Source: Heligmosomoides polygyrus polygyrus
Lineage: Eukaryota > Nematoda > Chromadorea > Rhabditida > Heligmosomidae
Direction of reading: 5' to 3'
NCBI GenBank assembly: GCA_947396885.1
Contig: OX377203.1
Location: forward strand, 28,337,253-28,401,252
Length of the DNA stretch: 64,000 bases
The notes under the pieces were generated by a model. That model was not told where the DNA came from and made no database searches. It saw only the letters and a program-made list of their open reading frames with translations. The position numbers were made by a program, and so were the translations under genes. This document shows positions 10,737-20,419 of this stretch, one piece after another; position 1 is the stretch's first letter, and the number at the start of each line of letters is the position of its first letter.

Positions 10737-11207
10737 AATGAGTAGCGCAGCAACGAATAGAAGTTGTTGTTAGCTGTAGGTGGGTCAGAACGAAGCGATT
10801 TGCCACGGACGAGGATCGCTAGACGCAACCAACCGCTCAGCGCCGGCGTAGCCGCAAGTATGACTGTTAATGCAAAACAGCAACTCTCCATCTAATTGCA
10901 AGAATGAGCTGCTCACTAGCGGCAAAAATTTAAACTGGCGCGATCGTGATAAATAGAAAAGGAATCCGTGATAAACGCTCAAAACTGCTATTTACACCAA
11001 TTCTCTGCGCCGGGGTGGTTCATTTTTTTTAGAATGGACCATCATGACGGCTTGACAAAGGAAGGATTGTCTTACCGATCGGATACATTCTCGATTACGG
11101 TGGCGGCGGCGGTAAGAGTCAATGCTAACGAGATGTAGCTATGCTGGTTAGCGGGGTTCACTCTCGTCACGATGACGGTTCCCTGCAGTGTTTCCCTTCT
11201 AGGTTTC
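10737..11207. other. Probable LINE A 5' region or flank, no gene seen
   Basis: The sequence upstream of ORF1 on the minus strand shows only short open frames without recognisable motifs. It may contain the LINE 5' UTR, but the 5' end and a target duplication could not be identified. Confidence 0.3.
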
Positions 11208-11760
11208 ATGGACCCATCCTAGGCGGGGGAGTGGGCACATAACCAAGAATTATGTAACCAACTGACTTGAGGCTTACGGAGCGGCTTAAAGAGAGGGACC
11301 CAACAAATAAACAAAAAACAAATCGCCGCGGTTTTAGAGACACCTCGTAGGGCAGAACACATTCAAACACAGATAACCGCCGCTTGACGTGTTATAACTC
11401 GGATCCATCATAGTGAGGGAAGGAGCATGTAACTTTGTCTGTTTACAACTTCGGCGAAACCGATTCTAATTTTTGGATCTATCCTAGCCGAAGGGGAACA
11501 TCGCTTGTAAAGCGGAACAAATGTATACTGTGAAGCATCTTCCGGAAATTGCAGAGAAAGGTAGTCTCGTAGGTCTATTGTTTTGTAAACTAGCCTGCTT
11601 TCAGTTTTGCTGCCGTTGCTCAAGAGTCAGGGTGAGCTGCCCCCCCCCCACTAGGATAAATCCTATTTTTTGTGAATTTTGTCAGTTTAGGTCCTATTTT
11701 GTCCTCTAGAAGCCGCTCCATGGATCTCAGGTCAATATGTTACACAATCCCGGCTAAATT
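11208..11760. repeat. Non-autonomous inverted-repeat element, family 1, with a nested smaller copy
   Basis: The body matches the element at 29440-29955: GCCGCGGTTTTA, then GTGTTATAACTCGGATCCATCATAGTGAGG, then AGTTTAGGTCC and AGCCGCT. The left end reads GGACCCATCCTAGGCGGGGGA at 11209. A second left-type end, GGATCTATCCTAGCCG at 11475, pairs with CCCCCCCCACTAGGATAAATCC at about 11640-11668. That suggests a copy of about 190 bp inserted inside the larger one. No protein is encoded. Confidence 0.55.
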
Positions 11761-11984
11761 CCTTTAGACACCAAGTCCACTCTGGAGAATTGTCCATCAT
11801 TCATGCTCGACGTGTCTCAGAAGTCAGTGCACGCAAATGGCAGCAAATCTGCGCTGGTGTAATACGCTGTCTTCCATCTGGGCCGAAAGATTTAGGCGAA
11901 GGGCGGCTGTTGGCAACATGCCCAGTGACGTACGCGACGCAGCCGCTTGCACTCCACATTGGCGACGGAGCGCGGAAGCCGTGC

Positions 11985-12200
11985 GATTTCTGCCTCTTAT
12001 ACGCCCGCGATGACACCTTCGCCAAGCAGGTCGTGGCGCAGTGGGTAGAGCGCCTCACGGTGATGACGGAGGTCAGGGGTTCGGTTCCTCTCCACGCCGG
12101 TGTTTTTGCATTTCAACTGACTGGACGAGATCTCAGGAGTTTTAACGTCTACTCAGTTTTCAGACGTTTTCTGCCCTTTTTTCCAGCTGTAACGGTTTTG
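11985..12200 (+). mobile_element. tRNA-derived SINE, family 1
   Basis: A tRNA-like head contains an A-box-like stretch GTGGCGCAGTGGGTAGAGCG and a B-box-like GGTTCGGTTCC 50 bp later, followed by a body ending TTTTCAGACGTTTTCTGCCC and CCAGCTGT. The same body follows similar heads at 15450-15690, 17330-17720 and, on the minus strand, 18262-18635. It is a repeat, not a functional tRNA: the cloverleaf does not fold cleanly and an A-rich body follows directly. Confidence 0.7.
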
Positions 12201-14325
12201 CAGAACCCAGCTGCGGACTCCCCCCTGAGCGACGAAAGCAGTTTCCACACGAGCAGCTTGGATGACACCCACCCCGGAGTCCTTTCCCTAGCCTGGTCCT
12301 GCGCTCGAAGAGCGCAGAACCCAGCTGCGGGCTTCCCCTGAGCGACGACAGCAGGTTCCACACGAGCAGCTTGAATGGCACCCACCTCGGAGTCTCTTCC
12401 CTAGCCTGGACCTGCGCTCGAAGAGCGCAGAACTCAGCTGCGGACTCCCCCCCCCCCCCCCCCGAGCGACGAAAGCAGTTTCCACACGAGCAGCTTGGAT
12501 GACACCCACCCCGGAGTCCCTTCCCTAGCCTGGTCCCGCGCTCGAAGAGCGCAGAACCCAGCTGCGGGCTTCCCCTGAGCGACGAAAGCAGTTTCCACAC
12601 GAGCAGCTTGGATGACACCCACCCCGGTGTCCCTTCCCTAGCCTGGTCCTGCGCTCGAAGAGCGCAGAACTCAGCTGCGGACTCCCCCCTGAGCGACGAA
12701 AGCAGTTTCCACACGAGCAGCTTGGATGACACCCACCCCGGAGTCCCTTCCCTAGCCTGGTCCTGCGCTCGAAGAGCGCAAAACTCAGCTGCGGACTCCC
12801 CCCTGAGCGACGAAAGCAGTTTCCACACGAGCAGCTTGGATGACACCCACCCCGGAGTCCCTTCCCTAGCCTGGTCCTGCGCTCGAAGAGCGCAGAACTC
12901 AGCTGCGGACTCCCCCCCCCCCCCCCCGAGCGACGAAAGCAGTTTCCACACGAGCAGCTTGGATGACACCCACCCCGGAGTCCCTTCCCTAGCCTGGTCC
13001 CGCGCTCGAAGAGCGCAGAACCCAGCTGCGGGCTTCCCCTGAGCGACGAAAGCAGTTTCCACACGAGCAGCTTGGATGACACCCACCCCGGAGTCCCTTC
13101 CCTAGCCTGGTCCCGCGCTCGAAGAGCGCAGAACTCAGCTGCGGACTCCCCCCTGAGCGACGAAAGCAGTTTCCACACGAGCAGCTTGGATGACACCCAC
13201 CCCGGAGTCCCTTCCCTAGCCTGGTCCTGCGCTCGAAGAGCGCAAAACTCAGCTGCGGACTCCCCCCTGAGCGACGAAAGCAGTTTCCACACGAGCAGCT
13301 TGGATGACACCCACCCCGGAGTCCCTTCCCTAGCCTGGTCCTGCGCTCGAAGAGCGCAGAACTCAGCTGCGGACTCCCCCCCCCCCCCCGAGCGACGAAA
13401 GCAGTTTCCACACGAGCAGCTTGGATGACACCCACCCCGGAGTCCCTTCCCTAGCCTGGTCCTGCGCTCGAAGAGCGCAGAACCCAGCTGCGGGCTTCCC
13501 CTGAGCGACGACAGCAGGTTCCACACGAGCAGCTTGAATGGCACCCACCCCGGAGTCTCTTCCCTAGCCTGGTCCTGCGCTCGAAGAGCGCAGAACTCAG
13601 CTGCGGACTCCCCCCCCCCCCCCCCCCGAGCGACGAAAGCAGTTTCCACACGAGCAGCTTGGATGACACCCACCCCGGAGTCCCTTCCCTAGCCTGGTCC
13701 CGCGCTCGAAGAGCGCAGAACCCAGCTGCGGGCTTCCCCTGAGCGACGACAGCAGGTTCCACACGAGCAGCTTGAATGGCACCCACCCCGGAGTCCCTTC
13801 CCTAGCCTGGTCCCGCGCTCGAAGAGCGCAGAACCCAGCTGCGGGCTTCCCCTGAGCGACGAAAGCAGTTTCCACACGAGCAGCTTGGATGACACCCACC
13901 CCGGTGTCCCTTCCCTAGCCTGGTCCTGCGCTCGAAGAGCGCAGAACTCAGCTGCGGACTCCCCCCTGAGCGACGAAAGCAGTTTCCACACGAGCAGCTT
14001 GGATGACACCCACCCCGGAGTCCCTTCCCTAGCCTGGTCCTGCGCTCGAAGAGCGCAGAACTCAGCTGCGGACTCCCCCCCCCCCGAGCGACGAAAGCAG
14101 TTTCCACACGAGCAGCTTGGATGACACCCACCCCGGAGTCCCTTCCCTAGCCTGGTCCTGCGCTCGAAGAGCGCAGAACCCAGCTGCGGGCTTCCCCTGA
14201 GCGACGACAGCAGGTTCCACACGAGCAGCTTGAATGGCACCCACCCCGGAGTCTCTTCCCTAGCCTGGTCCTGCGCTCGAAGAGCGCAGAACTCAGCTGC
14301 GGACTCCCCCCTGAGCGACGAGAGA
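12200..14325. repeat. Minisatellite, about 18 copies of a unit of about 116 bp
   Basis: The anchor GATGACACCCACCCCGG, or its variant GAATGGCACCCACC, recurs about 18 times from 12260 to 14234. Steps run from 111 to 127 bp, usually 112-117. Most length change comes from a C-run of 4 to about 17 bases after GCGGACT. Each unit carries the small palindrome TGCGCTCGAAGAGCGCA and CAGCTGCGG. Because the unit is not a multiple of three, long open frames appear on both strands in all phases; these are not genes. The array starts exactly where the family 1 SINE body ends and shares its CAGAACCCAGCTGCGGACTC 3' motif. Confidence 0.95.
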
Positions 14326-15449
14326 ACCCAACAGCAATGGATTTCGCGCTCCATCGCGAACGCATGCGGAGCCGCCGCGCTGCTGGCAAATTGCCAACAG
14401 CCGCCCTTCGTCCAACTAATGCGGCCTTCCATCTGCCCTCACACGTTAATTCCAATTCATCAGTGACGTTTGCCAGCTGAAGAGTACCATGGGAAGCCAT
14501 TTCCCCTTGACCTCAACCGACGGGGCGGCGTTCTCTACACATCCCCGTAGGGGGTGGACGAGTGGCGCCGAGCCGCCAATCGCGAGCGAGATTACCGAGC
14601 ACTCTAATAACGTTCACATAACAGAACCAACGTTCCTTGCTATCCAGCATTATCAAGACAAAAATAGGAGGATGGTCGCAGCCGTGCAGTAGCAGCGTGC
14701 CCAACTTCTTTCATTCCTTTAAAAAATGACGTATTCCAGCTATATAAGGATCGAGTCTTTTAGTTCTGGCGAAAGGCTCGTAAAGTTCTGTGGAGCACTG
14801 CAAGAATTATTATTTGCTACCACCTATGCTGAATTATAAAAGTCGACCAGGTTTGCTGCCACAGTATCCCAGTTTTCGATTGGCAGGCGTCTGGTCCTTT
14901 AAACCCTCCCGGTCATACCACGGGTGCATGGCGGGTTTGGGAATAAACGATAAAACTACAGGTGCTGAATGGGGTGGATCAGTTTTATGTGTTAGTGTAA
15001 GCCTAATCTCTAGAGCGTTTGTTCAACCTCATAAATAGCTTCGACTTTTTCAACGCAAATCTGCTTAAGTAGTTCGGGTTTCTAAACGAAGTTTGCAGTC
15101 TAAGTTGCGACCCCTCCCGTATTTCTCGTTACTATAATCGGGGAATTGCTAATGTTAAGACCACTAGAACCAGGGCCGGATTCGTCAACGACTTACAGCA
15201 ATTTAACAGAGAAACTTACAGGCGAAATCCCTGATAGCGCGTCTTATCAAGCGATATGGTGAGCGATAAGCCGCCCTATCTGGGTTTTTCGCTATGAATT
15301 ATCTGTTAAAGTTATGTAAGTCATTGATCAATCCGACCTCGGAATAGATGCATGGCATAGGAGCACACAATTGGACCTGAAGCACACTTTTTCGACGCGC
15401 CGCACACGTGGGCCGCATCGACGTCCACGTGGAGATGCGCATCAGTCTT
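14326..15449. other. Intergenic, no gene recognised
   Basis: The right flank of the minisatellite carries TTGCCAACAGCCGCCC (14391-14406), the complement of a stretch at 11901-11916 on the other side of the SINE and array. The rest shows only short frames without motifs. Confidence 0.4.
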
Positions 15450-15690
15450 TTGTACGCCTGCACTGGCGCTACTGGCATGCGGATCGTGGCGCTGTGGACA
15501 GTGGCGTTGCCGCATGCGACGGAGGTCGGGGTTCGGTTCTCCTGCGTCGCGGGATTTTCGCTTTTCAACAGACTGGTTGAAGATTAGACGTTTGCACAGT
15601 TTTCTGGTGTTTTGTGCCTATTTTTCTAGCTGTATGCGCTTCTGATGCGCAGAACCCAACTGCGGACTCTCCCCGGACTTTTTGGCCCTT
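15450..15690 (+). mobile_element. tRNA-derived SINE, family 1, diverged copy
   Basis: An A-box-like GGATCGTGGCGCTGTGGACAG is followed by a B-box-like GGGGTTCGGTTC, then the family body (TTTGCACAGTTTTCTGGTG, TTTTTCTAGCTGT) and the 3' motif GCAGAACCCAACTGCGGACTC. The end shows the same sequence from which the 12.2-14.3 kb minisatellite appears to derive, here without amplification. Confidence 0.6.
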
Positions 15691-16282
15691 GCCCGCGTCT
15701 GCTCATTGCCACCCATACCATAACCGAACCTCCTCCTCCTTTGACAGTGCGTTGTGTGCAGTTGGGATTGATTTCCTCGTTCCGCCAGCTCCGAGCCTGT
15801 ACTTCGATTCCTCTGAAAATAACACTTTTCCTAAGCTTCTCCCTCCTACTCCAGATGTTCTCTTGTGAATCTGACACGTGCTATCCGATTCCACGACGGG
15901 ACCAACAGTTTTCATCGAGCCACATCTCGTTTTAATCCAGACTCATGGTCAGCTAAGCGGCTCCGAATGCTTCGATCCGAAAGTCTTATGGTTCTGCTTC
16001 CTGTCACTTCTCTGTGGACATCAACATCCGTTTTGAAACGATCTAATAATGCGAGGCGATGAATATGACGTTCTTGCCGGAAGATCGTCTTACGCGTTCG
16101 TTGCTTTCTTTTCCTCCCATATTCTTCTCCGTTCGTCTGCACCCCTTGTACGCTTGAAAAACAGTAGATCTCAACAACTTGAGCTTTTTTCAGCCGTAGG
16201 ACATTTCAAGTTTCATTTCGAAGAAGCACAACTTGAGCCTGCTGAGCTGCGGTTAGCCACTTGCCTTTCGCCATATTCAGTA
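15691..16282. other. Intergenic, no gene recognised
   Basis: Several open frames of 60-108 codons overlap on both strands, but none shows a domain, a splice pattern or biased composition that would support a gene. Confidence 0.4.
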
Positions 16283-16426
16283 GCCGTATTCATGAACGTT
16301 CCCGGGATCTTCCCGGCTTCCCACGGGAAGCGATCGAGGCGAGAGAGCGAGGCAGGAGAGAGAGGCGAGGGATGATATCACTATGATATCGCTTATCTCC
16401 CGTTCCCGCCGCTTCATGAATACGGC
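16283..16426. mobile_element. Small MITE with 14-bp perfect terminal inverted repeats
   Basis: GCCGTATTCATGAA at 16283-16296 is matched exactly by its complement TTCATGAATACGGC at 16413-16426. The 144-bp body is GC-rich and contains CCCGGGATCTTCCCGG and a GATATCACTATGATATC palindrome. No coding potential and no clear target duplication were seen, so the superfamily is unknown. Confidence 0.6.
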
Positions 16427-17329
16427 CGCGGGAGGGCCGCTTAAGCACTCCAATTGGAGTTGAAGAGGAAAGTAATCGATTAACACTATGCAAGGCTGTT
16501 TGTCCTGTTTGTTTGTTTGCGAATTGTCGATTTTAACGTTGATCACTATGATCTACTGTGTGATTACATTGTGATAATACAGTGTGATTTTGAAGAGGTG
16601 TTAGCCATCCATTGCCTCATGACCATTCTACGTTCACTCAAATTTCTCTGTAAATGTAGCGTTGCCAAGGTAATATTTAGTTGCATGTTGTAGAGAAATT
16701 TTAGTGGCTTCTAAAAAACTACTCCGTTTTTCTGTCTACTCCTTGGTTCCAAAGTTACGACTACAAAACGCCGCAGAGAAAGGTGTCCGTAAATATTGTA
16801 TTTTGCCGCCACTGTACGTGCCTCATTGGTAAGCGCTCGCGCGAGGGAGAAGCCATGCTCCAATCCATGTTTCGCGCTCAAAATCTATTCCGATTTGGTT
16901 TTAGCGGCTATAGAACCACTCCTATAATCGTAGACGTAAGGAGCATCGATATCGCGCTGCAGACTTCTTGACGTCTACGTGTAAAAACTGTAGAGGAGGT
17001 GGATTGCACCAGTCCAGCAATACCTGATGTCATGCTTTTCCTTTCCAATGACGTGTACCGTACATGTAGCAAACGCGTCGGGAATTCCCCAAAATTCACT
17101 TGGTGTCTGAACGGAACAAGCCCATAATCACCCCCCCCCCCCCCGACAAGGATAGATCCAGGTTAATTACTTGCTGCAACACTGGCGATATGGTGAGCCA
17201 TAGGAAAGAGTACATATCCCACCGTTGATTCCACAGCGAAAATATCCACGTTTAGGAGGGAGTGCATCCTGCCCCCCCCCCCCCAACCCGCACTGTGCCA
17301 TGACATCAACTTTGTCTTTCAAAAATCGT
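16427..17329. other. Intergenic with poly(C)/poly(G) runs, no gene recognised
   Basis: A C-run followed by GACAAGGATAGATCC near 17130-17160 resembles a single terminal end of the family 1 inverted-repeat elements; its partner was not found. Another C-run lies near 17272-17284. Other open frames are short and featureless. Confidence 0.4.
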
Positions 17330-17720
17330 GAACATCTCTTACAAGGGAAGGGTCTGAAGCGTATGTCTGAACGGGGTGAGCGAGTCATACAGGAAGAATC
17401 CCCACCCCGCAATTAGCATAAAAAGATGTTTCTTTTTTCACCAAGTCGTTAAACCCGAGGAATAGGGGGGGGGGGGGGGTTGAAGTTACTGTGCAATACG
17501 GCGCCTCATAAGTTTGAGGTCTTGTACGCCCACGATGCCTCTGCCGGCAGGCGGCTCGAGGTGCAGTGGATAGTGACGTTGCTTCATGCGAAGAAGGTCG
17601 GGGGTTCGGTCCTTCTTCGCTGCTGCATCTTTGCATTTCAAGTGATTGGGTGAGATTTGGGGGATTCACGTCTATACCATTTTCAGGTGTTTTCTGTGCA
17701 TTTGCCAGCTGTACGCTGTG
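17330..17720 (+). mobile_element. SINE family 1, long copy, plus orientation
   Basis: The copy includes upstream body sequence (AAGGGAAGGGTCTGAAGCG, AGAATCCCCACCCC), the tRNA-like head (GAGGTGCAGTGGATAGTGACG and GGGGGTTCGGTCC) and the tail ending TTTTCAGGTGTTTTCTGTGC. A G-run of about 17 bases at 17466-17482 is an internal expansion. It aligns along most of its length with the inverted copy at 18262-18635. Confidence 0.7.
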
Positions 17721-17923
17721 GAGAGTACCTTTCTTGCGTCCTGTTTATTACTGACCGGTTTTTTAACTACATCGTCAACTTCAAGTTGACGTGCTTCGAG
17801 GTCTTTTAGTATTCTGGCGATCCGTTCGGCCAGCTTGATTTCTTCCCTCGAAGGCTCCTTATCTAAAGGTGGGATACACTTCAGTGTGAGTAGGTGGATC
17901 ACCACTCGAGCATCGGCGGACAT
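17672..17923 (-). other. Unassigned 83-codon open frame between two SINE copies
   Basis: The frame has a charged, helix-prone middle (EEIKLAERIARILKDLEARQ, then VDDVVKK) that looks more protein-like than random shadow frames, with an ATG in an A/C-rich context. A neighbouring 91-codon frame (18012-18287, minus) also has unremarkable but plausible composition. No homologous family was recognised, no splice pair connecting them is convincing, and the start of the second lies inside SINE sequence. Either a small unknown gene fragment or chance. Confidence 0.2.
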
Positions 17924-18261
17924 TGTTGGTGTTAAGTTTTAGAAAACCTCCAACAGACCTCTGATTTCCAGATGACAGGCGAAGATGAGTGAATGAGTGC
18001 ATCGATGCCGTTCAGGTTAATTTGCAGGATCCACAGACCTCGTTTCTCATCTTAACCACCTCCGTCGTCACATCCTGCACATCCTGGTCTCCTTTGAAAA
18101 TCCGAGCAGGATGGTTTTTTCCGAGGTCATTGGCCCATGTATGGAAACAAACTGTGAGGAGCCTGTAACCTTTATATGCTGCCCGTATTGTGCCCAGTGC
18201 TGCTTCATGCACATTGTACCTGTGTATCACTGGTGTTGAACATTTATACATCACCATGTTG

Positions 18262-18635
18262 AATACCTCAGCTGGAAAATTAGGCAAAAAACGTCTGAAT
18301 ACGGTATACGTAGACGTCAGGATCCCTCAAATCTCAAATCTCAGCCATTCACTTGAGATGCGAAAATGCAGTAGCGCAGAGGAACGGAACCAACGACTTC
18401 CACTGCATGAAGCAACGTCACTGTCCACAAACCGCTTGCCGGCAGGCATCGGGGCGTACAAAACCTCAGAACTCGTGAGGCGCCATTCCATTGTGACCTC
18501 AACGACCCCTGCTCCTTGGGATTAACGACTTCTCAAAAAAGAAGCAGATTTTTGTACTAAATGAGGGGTGGGGATTCTCCCTATATGAGTCGATCCCTCC
18601 GTTCAGATATGCGCTTCAGACCTTTCCCTTGTTAG
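18262..18635 (-). mobile_element. SINE family 1, long copy, minus orientation
   Basis: The reverse complement gives AGGGAAAGGTCTGAAGCG, AGAATCCCCACCCC, TTTTGTACGCCCCGATGCCTG, GACAGTGACGTTGCTTCATGC, GGTTCCGTTCC and the tail GACGTCTACG. It is the inverted partner of the copy at 17330-17720, so a transcript across 17.3-18.7 kb could fold into a long hairpin. Confidence 0.7.
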
Positions 18636-19054
18636 AGCTGCTTGGGATAGTCGATCACGAGAAGCCCAAGGAGGAGATTGAAAGAGGGCGAGGCGAATGC
18701 CACGGAAGAAACGCATAATGCTTTTAAATCTTGAACTTGATGCACAAACACCTGGAGATGACTCGTTTTTCGAGTTTGTCCTGCAAATTAAGGAGTGAGG
18801 ATACCACTAGAAGAGTGAATCGATGACGGATAGATGTGACGTCAATAGAAAATTCTGAAGCGCTGTCCGCTTGTAGGCTTGTGTAATGTGCTGTATGTGT
18901 GCAATTGTGCAATAGTTCGGCTTCAATTTTGGTATCGTTGCCGGACTTGATGTGTGAAGTCCGTCTCCAGAAATGAGTCATCCTTTACAACCTTTCCTTT
19001 GCAACGTTAAAAGATTTTCTCTAGATGACAGATGCAAATGTTAGGCATGAGAAC

Positions 19055-19885
19055 GTATGTACCATTTTCACGTCGAATTGGACACTCTTCTAAACTAACC
19101 TAAGACCTTTGAACTCAATGCGAACTCTTCCAAATCAGAATGATCTTTCTCCATTTAAACTAGAGACTATCCAAAAGCTTGAAATAATTTTTCCCGAGGA
19201 AAACTTTAGCATGACTTTCTTTGAAGGTTTAATTCTTCTACCCAGTAAGGGAACACATTGTTTGAAATTTTATAAAATTCCCATTGAAAAATAGTGGTTT
19301 AAAGCTTGTTTTGAAGATCAGGAAGGCGGGCATTTTTTGATGCCAAAATAGAGATTGCGCCATGTCACCTTCTAATCGCAAGACGTCGCGATTTTTTTTG
19401 ATTGATTGCAAAATTTCTGTTTGCATCGAGTTTCACACCTACAAAAAATGCAACAAAAAAATTGTGCCCGTATCCTCACTTTGACGCTTTGTGCAAGCAG
19501 CATTTACACTATCAGTCAAATAAAATGCGCAACGGGCTTTTTGAGTGTTTGACGCGATCTCGTCTTTCAATGCACTAAATGATTACTGATTTCTTGTGCT
19601 TTGAAACAAAATGTAATTTACTGTTTTTCTTTAACAATAAAAATTTTACGAAATGATTACATTCATTAGAGCAGCTGAACTAAAAAGTTTCTAAGAAAGC
19701 TAAGCCTATTTTTCCTTCAACAAAACCACCTTGGTGAGCATGTAGCCTAACCTGTAAGAAGAACATCTCGATTTGAAAGACGTTCAGTTTGATTTAAAAA
19801 TTCTTAGGCTAGCATAGACGAGTGGTCAAGACGTTAAAAGTGCCCAGTTTGACTTGAAAAGTGTCCACTTGAAAATGGTATATGT
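19055..19885. mobile_element. Long foldback (inverted-repeat) element, copy 1
   Basis: The left arm starts TACCATTTTCACGTCGAATTGGACACTC and the right arm ends GAAAAGTGTCCACTTGAAAATGGTATA, its complement. Both arms are built of degenerate steps of roughly 18-25 bp with the theme TTGGACACTTTTC or TCTTCCAAA. The centre holds GCATTTACACTATCAGTCAAATAAAATGCGC, also present in the copy at 58.66-59.59 kb. No transposase is encoded. Confidence 0.6.
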
Positions 19886-20419
19886 GTATCACAATTCTAG
19901 GAGGACAACAAACTAGACACTACTATGTTAGTGCTACGGCCAAATATGAAAGAAATACCACCCTCAGGGCATGCATCGGACGGATATTTGTTGTATTGAT
20001 TTCAGATCTACACATACGGTTCCATCATCTGGTTGTTCTTGTTGGTATACATTGTACTATTGCACTTCACAGTAAGCGTTTCCACATCGTATGACGCAAA
20101 AAACAGATTTACGAGACGTTTGTTCTTTGCTGAGTTTCGCACACGCATTCACTGCCTGAATGGCAAGCTATTCAACGTATCCATATCCATAATGAGTGCA
20201 GGCAGCACAGAGTCAGCGTTTTCTTCTTTGCGAAAAGTCTGATAACTCTTGATATACATCTGTCTCTGCCCATAAATAAATAGTAATATGAAAAAATGAA
20301 TAAATATGCTAAAAGCTGGATTTTCATGATTCGCCTTAGGTTGCATGTTTTTTATTTCTGCAGTCTTTATTGATGGACTAGCACTGATGGAGCAGCACGA
20401 GAGTTAGACCACTACCAAT
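19886..20419. other. Intergenic, no gene recognised
   Basis: AT-rich sequence with short frames only; one 70-codon frame on each strand shows no motif. Confidence 0.4.

Noticed and set aside
12028..12105. tRNA-like sequence with A- and B-box-like stretches
   Set aside because: The cloverleaf arms do not pair well, and the same sequence with a common 3' body occurs at three other places. It is a SINE head, not a tRNA gene.
12160..13673. Open frames of 308 and 382 codons on the minus strand with LLVWKLLSSL and GVIQAARVETAFVA repeats
   Set aside because: They are translations of the minisatellite of about 116 bp, open in several frames on both strands because the unit lacks stops. Frame switches follow C-run length, so they are not proteins.
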